Positions 1-10,256 of a DNA stretch of 64,000 nucleotides are shown piece after piece (within the stretch, counting starts at the first letter, position 1; the number at the start of each line of letters is the position of its first letter). Made by a program: the position numbers and the translations under genes. Source of the stretch: Seminavis robusta (Eukaryota; Bacillariophyta; Bacillariophyceae; Naviculales; Naviculaceae); assembly GCA_903772945.1 (NCBI GenBank), contig CAICTM010000040.1, positions 62,001 to 126,000 of the forward strand, read 5' to 3'. The notes under the pieces were generated by a model. The model saw only the letters and a list, made by a program, of their open reading frames with translations. It searched no databases and was not told the origin of the DNA.

Positions 1-473
1 ACCCGTTGCAACTCATAGCATGGTATCTTGTCCTGAACTTGCTTATTTTTGGCAGAAGTATAGGCAGTTTTGCGCTGTGCCAGAATGGTTTCCATGCCTT
101 GCTCATCAAAACAATGCTTCATTTGTTGTAATTCACTTCCACAACGCACCGACAAGGCACGGCACCCCCAGAGAGCGTGCTGCTCTGGAACACATCCCTT
201 CTTGTTGGCAATTGGCAAATCACGCCATCCAAAGTAAACCATCCAGCGTTTTCCCAATCCAAACTCGTCCAATGCTGGGGCTTTTGATTGTTGTTGTTGG
301 CATGCCTCTAGGCTGTCCGCCAACTGCTGACACTGCTTCAACCGTCCCAAACTCTGATCATCAGCAAAATTCTGTAGCCAGCTCCAAAGGCCACTGTTGT
401 TGCTGTTGTTGCTCGGTTCATTTCCGCTGGAAGAGGGAGGTTCTGCTCCTGCTGATGACGATGAGGAAGCCAT
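1..473 (-). CDS. Triple CX9C-motif protein, C-terminus cut by the window edge
   Basis: On the minus strand an ATG at 473-471 opens a frame with no stop down to the window edge, giving 157 codons. The first 30 residues are Ser/Asn-rich and probably disordered. Cysteines then fall in three CX9C pairs: C48/C58, C94/C104 and C111/C121. Twin CX9C motifs define small proteins of the mitochondrial intermembrane space (CHCH and COX-assembly types), which Mia40/Erv1 oxidise; three pairs with a 35-residue gap is not the standard helical hairpin. Between the first and second pairs is an aromatic stretch containing RWMVYFGWRDLP. I do not recognise a specific orthologue. The family call is inferred from cysteine spacing only, and the missing C-terminus could change it. 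Confidence 0.6.
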   Translation of the reverse strand, partial: MASSSSSAGAEPPSSSGNEPSNNSNNSGLWSWLQNFADDQSLGRLKQCQQLADSLEACQQQQSKAPALDEFGLGKRWMVYFGWRDLPIANKKGCVPEQHALWGCRALSVRCGSELQQMKHCFDEQGMETILAQRKTAYTSAKNKQVQDKIPCYELQR

Positions 474-774
474 GGTTTGATGGTATGGCAGTGGCAGAGT
501 GGAGTGGTGGGATTTGTGACTGATGGGCGAGAGGTCTCGAGACACTGGCACCCAAAGATCCGTCTGGAATTTAGTACATACATGTACCGCTAGCCCCCCC
601 TCAAGGTCTCTTGTTCGCATGCTACTAGCTAGCTAGATAATGGTTCATTTTTTGGGGGGCTAATCTGCCTTCGTGCTAATGTCATACTAGCTAGCTATTA
701 GTCTTGGTTTAATCGAATGAATCTTTCCCAAATCTTATTTTTACTATTTCCAAAGGAAAAGTCCTCTACATGTT

Positions 775-792
775 GCGATTCGATTCATTGAG
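775..792 (+). promoter_or_regulatory. GATTCGATTC promoter-type motif upstream of the peptidase gene
   Basis: GCGATTCGATTCATTGAG lies 73-90 bp before the ATG at 865. The same GATTCG/CGAATC word recurs upstream of many genes in this window, always outside coding DNA. A role in transcription is inference. Confidence 0.4.
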
Positions 793-864
793 TTGCGACA
801 TCCATCTGTTCTACAGTAGTGGTGTCTATTGCATAGCTACTGGGTGGTAGCGAGAGTTATCAAT

Positions 865-3090
865 ATGCTTCTTCCTGCTGCTGTTGGGCGGCTGATGGCA
901 ATTCCAATTCTATTTGTATGCGCCATCCAAGCCACACTTGGTGATACTTCTCACGAGCCTTCATCGATACAACCCAAGGATAATGAGGTCAACCTGGAGA
1001 AGCTACTGCTGTCAGTTCCAGACCATGAGCGCCTCCGAGAGTCCCTGCGGTATATAACCAAGCGATCGCATGTTGCAGGAACGGAAGGTGATTGGGAAAA
1101 TGCCTACTATGTACGGGATCGGCTCAGAGAATTTGGATTTGATGCCAATATTGAAGGGGTAGAGGTGATGATGACATATCCTGTTGACCGGCCCAAAGTG
1201 TTCACATCGGAAGGATATCATGCCAAAATGAGTGAAGACATTTTGGTGGAGGATGTTACATCTGGAACAACTCAATGGAGAAATCATACCTTTCTAGCTT
1301 ACTCACCATCTGGTCAAGTCACTGGCAAGCTTGTGTACGCCAATTTTGGAATGCCAGAAGATTTCGATGCATTGGGAAAAATGGGTGTCACTGTCAATGG
1401 AACCATTGTGATTATGAGATATGGAGGATGTTTTCGTGGCCTCAAGGTAATGAATGCAGAGGAACGAGGGGCCATTGGATCCATCATTTACTCCGACCCA
1501 CAGCAAGATGGCTTCTCTCAAGGTCCTACCTATCCAAAGGGACCCTGGCGGCCTCCTTCCGGAGTCCAACGAGGCAGTGTGCAGCACATTTCAAAGTGTG
1601 CAGGAGATCCCTGGAGAATCTATCTCAACAATAGTCAATCGTCAAACTCCACGGTCAAAGAAGTGTGCGGATATGAAACACACGACATGATTCCAAAGCA
1701 CCCTGCAGTTCCTCTCTCATACGAGGATGCAATGCCTCTTTTGGAAAAACTGGGTGGTCTCAGTGCTCCTTCAGAGTTTCAAGGTGGCCTTGCCTTTAAC
1801 TACACAGTTGGGCCCTCTGACTTTGATGTGACCATTCACACCAACCATACATTCTTCCCAAGGACTATCCCCAACGTAATTGCAACCTTGACAGCTGAGG
1901 TCAGCAACAAGGCCAATACGACCTCAGCTGTCATTCTGGGTAATCATCGGGATGCTTGGGTTTTTGGTGCCGTTGATCCCAACAGTGGCACCACAGCCCT
2001 TCTGGAAGTGGCTAGAACCTTCCAAGTCCTCAAACAGACTGGACAATGGAAACAAAGGCGCGACATCATCTTGGCTTCTTGGTCTGGAGAAGAGTATGGA
2101 TTACTTGGGAGTACAGCCTATGCAGAACTGAATGCCCAGGAGAGCCAGAACAGGGTCATCGCTTATTTGAATGTCGATTGTGCTGTCAAGGGTAATTACT
2201 CGCTTCAAGTCAGCGCCACTCATTCTCTGGCAAAGTTATTTCGCGAAGCTGCCCAACAGGTTCCAGCTCCACCTGTACTCGCCTCACCCTCTCAACAAAG
2301 CAACAACACCAGAATTCTGAGGCGCAAGACTCCTGTAGCCAACAATCGAAGCATGGCGGATGTAACAATCTGGAAAGACCAAGAGGTGCTAACGTTGGGT
2401 AGTGGAAGTGACTACACCGCCTTTCTGGATCGCCTTGGTATCAGCTCTTTAGATATGTCCTTCCTTGGATCGTATGGACAATATCATTCTGTTTATGATT
2501 CCATGTCTTGGATGGAACAACAGGGTGACCCTACATTTGAGATTCATCAAGCCATGACAAGATTGTGGGCTTTGCTTGCCTTTAGGCTGGCAACAGATGA
2601 GAAAGTCCCGATTCACATGACAGAGCAGGCAGCACGACTGGTTGAGGATCTCCAGGTGGTTGACACATCAATACAAGAAAAGTTTGGCAATCAAGTCGAC
2701 ACATCATCCTTAGACCAGGCAGCTATGCACTTTTTGAATGCGGCAATGGCCATCGACAACGAACACTCTCGTCTTGGCGAGTATGCGACAACTTCTGCCT
2801 CGCAGATCGAAGACATCAATAGGCGCCTTTCATTGGTGGAACGGGAATTTCTTGGACCAGGCCTACCCAAGCGACCATACTATCGTCATGTCTTACAGGC
2901 TCCTGGTTACTACCTTGGATATGGAAGTCAACCATTTCCAGGTATACATCAAGCTTTCTACGATGGTGATGCAAAGTTGGCGCAATCTGAGGTTCTTGTG
3001 GCAGCCAAGGCTGTTTCCAATGCAGCCAGTCTTCTGCGAGGCGACCCTACATCCAAGCTGCCTATGGAAGGACAGCGTCAGCAACATTAA
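865..3090 (+). CDS. Glutamate carboxypeptidase II-like metallopeptidase (M28B, PSMA/NAALADase type)
   Basis: A single exon encodes 741 residues. The frame is open from 829, but only through a TTG; the first ATG is 865, followed directly by a hydrophobic signal sequence or anchor (about residues 1-25). A protease-associated domain lies near residues 120-300, then the M28 catalytic domain and a transferrin-receptor-like dimerisation domain. All di-zinc ligands of human GCPII have counterparts: H361 and D371 in GNHRDAWVFGAVDP, E409/E410 in SGEEYG, D438 in NVDCA and H541 in QYHSVYD. Spacing is close to the human enzyme. There are many N-glycosylation sequons. It should be an extracytoplasmic (secreted or membrane-anchored) exopeptidase releasing acidic residues; the substrate is unknown. 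The length matches the family, so it looks intact. Confidence 0.9.
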   Translation: MLLPAAVGRLMAIPILFVCAIQATLGDTSHEPSSIQPKDNEVNLEKLLLSVPDHERLRESLRYITKRSHVAGTEGDWENAYYVRDRLREFGFDANIEGVEVMMTYPVDRPKVFTSEGYHAKMSEDILVEDVTSGTTQWRNHTFLAYSPSGQVTGKLVYANFGMPEDFDALGKMGVTVNGTIVIMRYGGCFRGLKVMNAEERGAIGSIIYSDPQQDGFSQGPTYPKGPWRPPSGVQRGSVQHISKCAGDPWRIYLNNSQSSNSTVKEVCGYETHDMIPKHPAVPLSYEDAMPLLEKLGGLSAPSEFQGGLAFNYTVGPSDFDVTIHTNHTFFPRTIPNVIATLTAEVSNKANTTSAVILGNHRDAWVFGAVDPNSGTTALLEVARTFQVLKQTGQWKQRRDIILASWSGEEYGLLGSTAYAELNAQESQNRVIAYLNVDCAVKGNYSLQVSATHSLAKLFREAAQQVPAPPVLASPSQQSNNTRILRRKTPVANNRSMADVTIWKDQEVLTLGSGSDYTAFLDRLGISSLDMSFLGSYGQYHSVYDSMSWMEQQGDPTFEIHQAMTRLWALLAFRLATDEKVPIHMTEQAARLVEDLQVVDTSIQEKFGNQVDTSSLDQAAMHFLNAAMAIDNEHSRLGEYATTSASQIEDINRRLSLVEREFLGPGLPKRPYYRHVLQAPGYYLGYGSQPFPGIHQAFYDGDAKLAQSEVLVAAKAVSNAASLLRGDPTSKLPMEGQRQQH

Positions 3091-3318
3091 AATCACTCCA
3101 GTCAATAGGGACTGCAGAAGTACACGGATCTATCTCTCTACTTTTCCTGTCGTATCCAATCCCTATCTGGGCGCCAGAATAGTCACATCACTATAGAAAC
3201 GCCACGGGCGGGACAATTAGCATCAAGAAGCATTTGTTATTAAGAAACCATCATGAATCCTTCAGCCAAGGAGACTCTAGCACTTGCTTTGCCGTCCATC
3301 TTTCAAGTGGGTTTAGCT

Positions 3319-4051
3319 TTATAGAGTGTGGAACAAAACACTCAGGGCTTCTGGAGGCAATTTTGAAACAATCTTTATCTGATCAAACAGAACTTCCTTG
3401 GCCCTGGCATCTTCAGCCACATCTTCAAGTACTTCTATCATCAACCCACCCACGAATGCAAGCGCCAAATTTGTAGTAGAGTTCCTCAGCATTCTCCTTG
3501 GAACTCTTCCCGTTCGTCTGAACGTGTAGATATTTGAGGCAAAGAAGGGCCTCTTGCTGTGTCCATGTTGGCATGTAAAAGAAATTGATGTCTCTACAGC
3601 CCTTCGTGTTCCAACGGCTGATCAAGCTGTGACCATGGGACAGGATAAACAGGAGCCGTGGAATATCGAGCCGCGCGTTTGAGATTCTAGCATCTCCCTC
3701 GTCGGGATCATGAAGGACAATCATGTCTCTTTCCTCTGGAACTCGTTTTAGGAATGACCACTCATTGGAGGTTGCATCACCGTCCCAACTTCCATAATAA
3801 AGTGTCTTGGAATCAATCTCTGTCAGTTCTTGGCTTAAATTAAAGAGATTCTTGACTTCTTCGTTGAATGTAAACAAAAAGATGGCATCTGCGTGCCAAT
3901 AGACTACCGTCTTGTGGTGATCCTTAACAACTACGCTGTAGCTAGAGCTACCGGTACAGCAGGGTGCGGAAATGGGACTTAAATCTTTAAAAAAAAGGAT
4001 TCTGCGTGAAACTAGTACTAGTTTCACGCACTGTTTCACGCACTGTTTCAC
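3319..4051 (-). pseudogene. Crinkler/RHS-like (CRN) remnant, broken
   Basis: The minus strand holds a stretch resembling the C-terminal half of Crinkler/retrotransposon-hot-spot (RHS) family proteins. Signs are WHADAIFLFTF, an acidic LHDPDEGDA segment and FFYMPTWTQQE, the last resembling the conserved 'mPtWt..El' motif. Matching sequence continues in a second frame to about 3319. The N-terminal NTPase region expected of the family is absent, and the first codons come from the adjoining palindrome array. I read this as a broken fossil of one family member with about one or two breaks. The family call rests on motif memory, not a search. Confidence 0.45.
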
Positions 4052-4341
4052 GCACGTGAAACTACTACTAGTTTAACGCAAGCCTGCGCGAAACTAGTCA
4101 TAGTTTCACGCAGATCTGCGTGAAACTATATTGAGTCGTGCGTGAAACAGTGCGATCTATCCATAGTATTCACGAGTAAATCTTGCGTGAAACTAGCCGT
4201 TTTTCTGCGTGAAACTATGACTAGTTTCACGCAGACCTGCGTGAAACTATGACTAGTTTCGCGCAGGCTTGCGTGAAACTAGCTATTTTGGAGCTAGTTT
4301 CACGCAGGCTTGCGCAAAACTAGCCGTTAGTTTCACGCAGG
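4001..4341. repeat. Dense array of GCGTGAAACTA / TAGTTTCACGC palindromes
   Basis: About twenty half-units related to GCGTGAAACTAGT occur in both orientations within 340 bp. The first pair, 4004-4029, is a perfect 26-bp palindrome. Spacers vary and many half-units carry single substitutions. The array directly abuts the CRN-like remnant. No open reading frame or known element explains it. Confidence 0.85.
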
Positions 4342-4763
4342 ATCCGTTAAATAGCAGACCGAGTTTCATCCCGTTTCCGCACCCTGCAGTACATGTAGTT
4401 CTTCTCGAATGATTTTAAAAGTCGAATCACCAATCGAATCGAATCGAATCGGTACTGGTACAGCTGTACGCCGGACTTCGCTAGCTAGAAAGTGCGTGAG
4501 CCGTTTGAAGAAGAGAGGAAGAGCTAGACTAGCTTTTCTACGGTCAGGTACATCCGGAGATCAGGAGCTGCAAAGTCGGTGTCCGTAAACTACTATTTCT
4601 TTGTTCTATAGAACCAGAGTTAAGCCAACCAACTGCGGTACCCTCTCGTGCGAAGCTTTGGAACCTCACGGAAGCTCTGCTTGATCAGTTTTCCTTCGAG
4701 AAATGTGAAACTGAAGAAGGAACTATGTGTCCATGTCGGGTTGGAAAAGAAACCACGCTCTTT
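4342..4763. other. Intergenic, palindrome-rich
   Basis: No gene seen. It holds a CGAATCGAATCGAATCG run (about 4418-4452), a GGTACTGGTAC palindrome and CTAGCTAG motifs. Confidence 0.5.
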
Positions 4764-6850
4764 CTAGTCTTCGGCATCGTCCTTGCAGGCTTTGGAATAG
4801 TACAGATTGTCCAGATCGTACTTGTCTTGTTGTCCGTTCATGTATTCTCGGGATCGCTTTCCCGTATCCCAAGCATCAGCAAGATACCGCGGAACAGCCT
4901 TGGGGGCGTCCTCTCCGCCGTCAAGGATTTCCTCCCAGGCTTCGTCTCGAGAGTCTCCGGCGACAGGGAACTCACCCCACTCTATCCACAACCAGGGATC
5001 CGAAGTCTCGTAGCCGCTGTGCCCGTAGACACTTGGAACCAAGACACGGTGTCCTTCGTGATCGTCATCGACGTCGTACGTCAAGTTCAGCACATGAACC
5101 ACGCGTTCATCATCCGATAGAACGTTGTCAACGTACTCAGATTTGAGAGTGGGTACCTCCCTCGGAGTACGGGGTCGTTCGGTCCGGAGACGACGCCAAC
5201 GAGTTTGTTCGTCTCGCCGGTAAATGTACCCAGTGAAGGGTGCGGCGCTGTCCATTTCAGACGCCACCTTGAGAAATCGGGACATTCCTTTGAGGTCTGC
5301 AAGGTCGCTAGAAGGGATGCGCTTGTAGTCGACTGGGCAACGATGAAGTCCGGGCACCAAGACTTCAAATCCGCGATTGGCGTATTTTGCCAGCTGAGGA
5401 ACAGGCGAATCCAACTGTGAGCGGCATTCACTGCTGTCTGATACATGGTTTCGTTTACTTACACGGAGCTCATAGGATGGCTTGTTGGGCCATGCATGAA
5501 GAGGATTTAGCACGTTGACTCCGGATCGAACTGCTGAAATCCACCGAGGGGAGACCCATACATTACGTCCATCATAGCAACAGCAGCAACAGTCTACATC
5601 AAATCCAATCAAGACTTCTGTAGGCGAGTCATAGATTCGTAAGACGATCTGAACTTTCACGTCAAGACCGTTCACCCATTGCACCAAATTGATCACTCCT
5701 CGTGCTCGGACCACGACCCATTGTTCTGGATCTAGTGCCAAGGCATCAAAAATTCGTCGTGCAATCCTACTTGCTTCATTCGGCTCACAACCGTACACGA
5801 ACAAGTCGATATCAGACTTTTCTTCGCCCCACCATTTGGATGTCCGAACGTCCTCCGATGCTGTCAAGGCACGCAGCACGGAACCACCTGCCACAACGAC
5901 ATTTTCCTGTAGAAGCACATCGAGCAACCTGTGATGGATATTGGGCCATTCCTTGTTGAAGTTTGTCGTGAACTCTTGCAGGCTCTCGACTGACACACTT
6001 GTATTATCTGCGTCTCCTCGCAGGGAATCCATAAAGAGGTTTTGCTGGTCCTGAAGAAGCTCGCTTGAAGGATCGAATTTCAGTGGCATCTCAAGGGTTG
6101 TCTCATGGTCTCCGACGGGAAACAGGGCCAAAAGCCCACGGAAACGATCAGGCCATTGCTTTGCAGTCCCATCGACAAAGGCAGCTCGCAACTGGGATTC
6201 AGCTTCCCATTGTTTCAACGTGCCAAGAGGAACGGTTTCGGAGATGTCAATCTTGGGCATGTTGATTGCCTTGACCAGGTCATCGAGCCCATAGAAATCT
6301 GCCTCGACAGCAAGCTCCGCTTTCGCAGCTGGGCCTTCGGGCAGCGTCACCGCACTGCCAGACCGAAGGAAGTTCAGGACATGGTGAAAGTGCCTGCACG
6401 AGTCACACGGAGCGAGAAGGCGCGATTGAGGAACGAAGTGATTTCCCATCCGAAGATCGACTGTTGTGGCCATGTAGCGAAAACTTGAGATACATTAACT
6501 CACCTTCCATCACGATCAATGAAGAACGATCCATCATCATCTTGGAGAGGCCCCGTGGCATGACGACCACTGAACATCGCTGCCAAGTGGGAATCAGGAA
6601 TGCGACAAAGAGTGTCGCGGCTTGTCTTGAAGGTATAACCTCCCACGTCCAGCTTGACTACTTTTGAAAGGCCAGGAGCCCGTCCAACAAGAGAAATTGG
6701 AGACACAATGTTGGGCGAAGGTTTAATTGCATTCAGCGTCGATTTGGACTCAAAGGCTGACTGCGAGGGACTTCCAAACGGTACTGCGATTCTGCAAACG
6801 GAAGCTTCCTCCAACCATGCTTCATTGTCCTTATCGATATTGGGATTCAT
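4764..6850 (-). CDS. KCTD-type BTB protein with nucleotidyltransferase-like C-terminal half
   Basis: Three exons: 6850-6504, 6393-5463 and 5393-4764, with GT-AG introns at 6394-6503 (110 bp) and 5394-5462 (69 bp). The second intron is a multiple of three and is open, so a naive reading gains 23 residues; removing it restores YELR-LAKYANRGFEV. The spliced product is 635 residues. Residues 64-165 form a K+-channel-tetramerisation BTB domain (VKLDVGGYTF, MFSGR, FIDRDG, HHVLNFLRSG), split by intron 1 inside the conserved DG/R-HF motif. Near residues 284-317, AGGSVLRAL followed by SDIDLFVYG has the GG[S]...DxD pattern of nucleotidyltransferase-fold proteins. KCTD domains usually recruit Cullin-3; coupling to a nucleotidyltransferase-like fold is unusual, and catalysis is not shown. 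The C-terminus is acidic. Confidence 0.8.
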
Positions 6851-7480
6851 GGTAATGTCAACTTGACCTGCTTGTGCTAATGCTATTGTTGGCTTCTGTT
6901 GTCGATTCTGATTTGATGTTCGCCCTTTCTAGATTGGAGGGAGGCAAAATAGTGAGGTGAACTGTGGCCTGACTGTTTTCGTCCCAATTTTGGATCTTTT
7001 GAGCGCCACAAGCGCAGGCGTCGCCGCGGGGGGAGTGATGCCAAGTTGATGCCAATAACAAAAAAATTGACGTTTATTTTGTTTCGATGTTGCCGGTTCC
7101 AGCAACTCTGTAGTTTGAGGTACACTTGATGTGGTTGACTTCACGCATCAGAGGAGCTGATAAGGGACTGCCAGCAAGATCCAGAGAGGGGTTTGCTTGA
7201 TAGCAATGGAACACTTGCAGTTCAGACGAACATTGGAAGCATTCCCGTGACGGGGGGGGGGGCTTCAAATCTCCTCCGTTGATGCATGCAAGTAAACGAC
7301 AGAGTCGACTATGAGGTCAGGAGAGGAAACCACAGATAGCATCAAGCGATCCTTGAACTATCAGAAAACAACCTCAGAACCAAAGGAGCTCGGCGACCCC
7401 CACTTTCAGCTCCGACAACCTGGTTTACATTTAGATTGCAATGCAAACCAGGACGTTAACATCATCAAATCAAATCTCTT
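6851..7480. other. Intergenic, no gene seen
   Basis: Short overlapping frames here lack coherent composition. A G-homopolymer lies at about 7250-7262. The region should hold the promoter of the KCTD gene. Confidence 0.4.
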
Positions 7481-7489
7481 ACATTGGGA

Positions 7490-8360
7490 GTCAGTAGCGT
7501 TAGTTCGATTCCCCATTCCCTCTACTTCTTGGGGCGGTAGTGTAGCGGTAGCACTTTCGATTATTGTGTCCTGCTCTTGCTTTCGGTTGCACGTTTGGAC
7601 CGGTTGCTTCATATGCCTGAAATTGCTGTATTTTCCGGGGCGTTCACTGCAAAGATTGCAATGTCAATCCCATCAATTCCTCTACCTCATTAGTCAGTGC
7701 TGTCAGTTCGAATCTGGCCCGTAGAAGCAATGTCTTCCCTTATTCTACGGTGGTGTAATGGTTAACACACTGTTGGAACCTCAGCGTCCTGTTTTGGTCC
7801 TGCAGTTCTCATTCCACTTTCAATGACAGGCCCAGACACTCAACTGACACTCACCTTTTGGTGGGAGCTGTTAGTATGTGTGCCTAGAATGGACCCTAGC
7901 TAGTGACAGCTGTCTCGATGAAAGAGAGAAACCTACATACAGTCTGACAACCATACAGCCAGCCACGTATTCGGACTTGCGCAAACGGACTCAGGGGAAA
8001 TCATCCCGCTAGGGCGCCTGTTAGTATCCTGAACTATCATAGGTAGGTGTATACTCTTTCAAATGCACGGCATCACCGAACTGGCCCGGCCTCGCCACCA
8101 TTTGCGATTCGATTCCACATCTGGACGCACCAATCTATGACTTCTACGGTACGGTCGCTCGTACATGCACATGATGCCTTTGCATAATAAGGTTTGCGCA
8201 AATTGAGAAGGCCGCCAACAGCAGAGATTGTAAAGACAATCGCGCCTATTCCTCAAGCCTGGAGATGCCCGTTCGAGTCGGGTCCGTAGAAGCTCGATCT
8301 CTGCGGTGGTGTAAGGGCAATCACACCCTGTAACCTACCAGCGCGTCCTGTTTTTGTTTT
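7490..8360 (+). repeat. tRNA-derived (SINE-like) sequence, three tRNA-like segments
   Basis: Three sites carry A-box-like text (near 7540, TGGTGTAATGG at 7751, TGGTGTAAGGG at 8307). B-box-like TTCGA lies before them at about 7503, 7707 and 8272. At 7702-7726 a perfect T arm (GTCAG, 7-nt loop, CTGGC) runs into CCGTAGA, and at 7744-7768 TCTACGG runs into a perfect D arm (GTGT, 8-nt loop, ACAC). TCTACGG pairs fully with CCGTAGA. The same order recurs at 8267-8291 and 8300-8326. The halves are therefore in permuted order (3' half first), with 17-nt and 8-nt spacers. No convincing anticodon arm can be drawn. Tandem tRNA-derived SINE pieces are the simplest reading; a permuted tRNA gene is the alternative. 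Confidence 0.5.
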
Positions 8361-8495
8361 TTTTGTCATTCGCTGCGCCACACCACACCACCACCCTTTT
8401 GTGGTAAATGGCTACGACTGTACCAGGTATGTAGATTTTGTGACAGCCAAAACAGAGCAATTCCAGAATCAGTTGCCTATATCGCTTTTTACATT

Positions 8496-9083
8496 TCAGA
8501 TGTACACCACACCAAACTTGTCTTCGATAAGCTTGAGATCCAGGTTTCCCTCGTGATTCTGTCGCGACGTTTCGGCCATGAAATCTTCGGCCCAATGTCC
8601 GGGGAAAATGTAGCTGATCAACTTGACCTCGGTATCTCCCGTATTCTCGATAAAGTGAGACACACCGCGTGGACAATGGATCGTGTCACCCGGCCCCACC
8701 TGATACGTCTCGTTACCAATCTTGGCTTGCAACTCTCCCGTGATAACGTGAAAGGTTTGATCTTCCCACTTGTGATAGTGGTCTGGCACAAATCCACCGG
8801 GACCAATGACCCCGTCCGTGATGACATATTCGCCGCCCGTGGCTTCCTTGCCTACCACGACACCCGTGTATTCCGTGTTGGACATCCAATACTTCTTGCT
8901 GCCGTCCCATTTGGATACCACCGTCTGCTTGACGGTATCCTCCGTCTTGGTATCGTGGGAAAGGAATCTGTTTTGTGCATGTTGACGCGTAGCTCTCACA
9001 ACAAGGGGAGTCTTCCAATAGCCACCCAGCGCAGAGACACGCTGCCGTCGAAGAGAGGTTGTTAATAAAGTTGCCGTCTTCAT
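8496..9083 (-). CDS. Single-domain cupin protein, probably organelle-targeted
   Basis: 195 residues from the ATG at 9083; the frame upstream to 9182 opens only with a TTG. Residues 1-45 are basic, hydroxylated and nearly free of acidic residues, as in a mitochondrial or plastid leader. The cupin fold follows. Motif 1 is GFVPDHYHKWEDQTFHVITGE-like (HxH, Glu, later His) and motif 2 is GDTIHCPRGVSHFIENTG. The metal-binding His/His/Glu/His set is present. Cupins of this size are variously dioxygenases, isomerases or binding proteins, and nothing here selects among them. It is intronless, and tRNA-like sequence lies just downstream. Confidence 0.75.
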   Translation of the reverse strand: MKTATLLTTSLRRQRVSALGGYWKTPLVVRATRQHAQNRFLSHDTKTEDTVKQTVVSKWDGSKKYWMSNTEYTGVVVGKEATGGEYVITDGVIGPGGFVPDHYHKWEDQTFHVITGELQAKIGNETYQVGPGDTIHCPRGVSHFIENTGDTEVKLISYIFPGHWAEDFMAETSRQNHEGNLDLKLIEDKFGVVYI

Positions 9084-10256
9084 TATTGTTGGGCAGGCTG
9101 CAGTGCTTGGAACCAGCGCAACCCAGGGTAGTACAGCAGCGAAAGGTGGAAGCTGAGAAGATGCAACAGCGATTTGTGGCAATATCTTTTGGATCTTTTG
9201 CTGACGTCACATTCACTTTTGTTGACGCTGCCATCAAGCCGTGCCAAGCAGTGTGGGAATTGTGAGAATAAGAACACGACGAAGCCAGGATATTGCCCTT
9301 TTGCCAAGGGAGTGGTATCCTGCAGACAATTGTCGTTATTATTATCAGAACATCAAGAGCATGAGATCGACACTACAACATCGCTTTGGACTTGCCAGAA
9401 AGCTAGCTCGAGTACCGCTACCGGTAGCATGCTTCTGTCGCCAGAGATACTCTAGCCACACGAAACGGTTGCATTTCCGTTCGTCATTTCCAGCTTTGGA
9501 AGCAGATCGAGCATACTGGCACGACCAAGCTGTCTTGTACTGGTGTGATCAAGTGGTCTTTGGCTTCCACAAGAGTGAATATGCGCAGTAGCTTACTTCA
9601 TGGTGGATCCCAACAGCTGCGAACGGATTGGAGCATCAAATTTACAGTACGCGCCGGACATGTCACACCCACTCTAATTCGAAGAACAACACAGCGCGGC
9701 TGCGATTCCACGATATGCGCATCAGGAGCGAGGACAGCCAGTTGTAACGCACACTGAACGCTACTCGCCATGCGATGACAGTATTGGAACACAGTCCGTC
9801 TTGTCCCCAGGTCTTGTCGCGAGTTAGTTCCCAGTCGACGTCGACTTATTGACGTCAGAGCTTAAGTGGATCCGCAGATTAGGCGGCGCCAGAGCTACAT
9901 CACCACCACTCGAGCTTACTTCAAGCAGTCGGCCACCAGCCGGTAGGACAATATATACAACATTCTGGTACGCCCAAAGCTCACTCCGGCATTCCTATAC
10001 TCTGCTGTTGCCTCCTGCTCTTGCCTAAAGATAACTATTCTTCAAAACCTATCAGACCCTGAGGCTCTCCGAGTACAGAGTTTTTTCCCTCTAAGAGCTT
10101 CAAATCAAGTAGGTCACAATAGACAGAGGTACCAACTTGTTTTCTCGTATAGGACTGTGCCTGTTCATGCGTGGAAGCGTTCTCGTATTCAGGTTCGTCG
10201 AGCCGAGTGAAGTCCTTTGTGGACCACGGTTCTCTCTTCTTCCCAGCGCACCGTAG
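9084..10256. other. Gene-free interval before the truncated allantoinase
   Basis: No frame in this 1.2 kb resembles the missing N-terminal half of allantoinase. A frame at 9241-9591 has no recognisable domain. About 9,660-10,130 has an AT-rich TATATA at about 9951 and unique-looking sequence that could be an inserted element, but no terminal repeats were identified. Confidence 0.4.

Noticed and set aside
4001-4341. CRISPR array
   Set aside because: Repeats are palindromic half-sites in both orientations with irregular spacing and no unique spacers; the context is eukaryotic.
4725-5146. Plus-strand frames opposite the KCTD gene
   Set aside because: Shadows of exon 3 of the minus-strand gene, which has domain support and splice sites.
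9241-9591. Plus-strand 116-codon frame with a basic N-terminus
   Set aside because: No domain, no conserved-looking core, and it overlaps the likely promoter of the cupin gene.
9660-10135. Solo LTR next to the truncated allantoinase
   Set aside because: A TATATA and a TGTCACAC start are suggestive, but no matching end with target duplication could be found.
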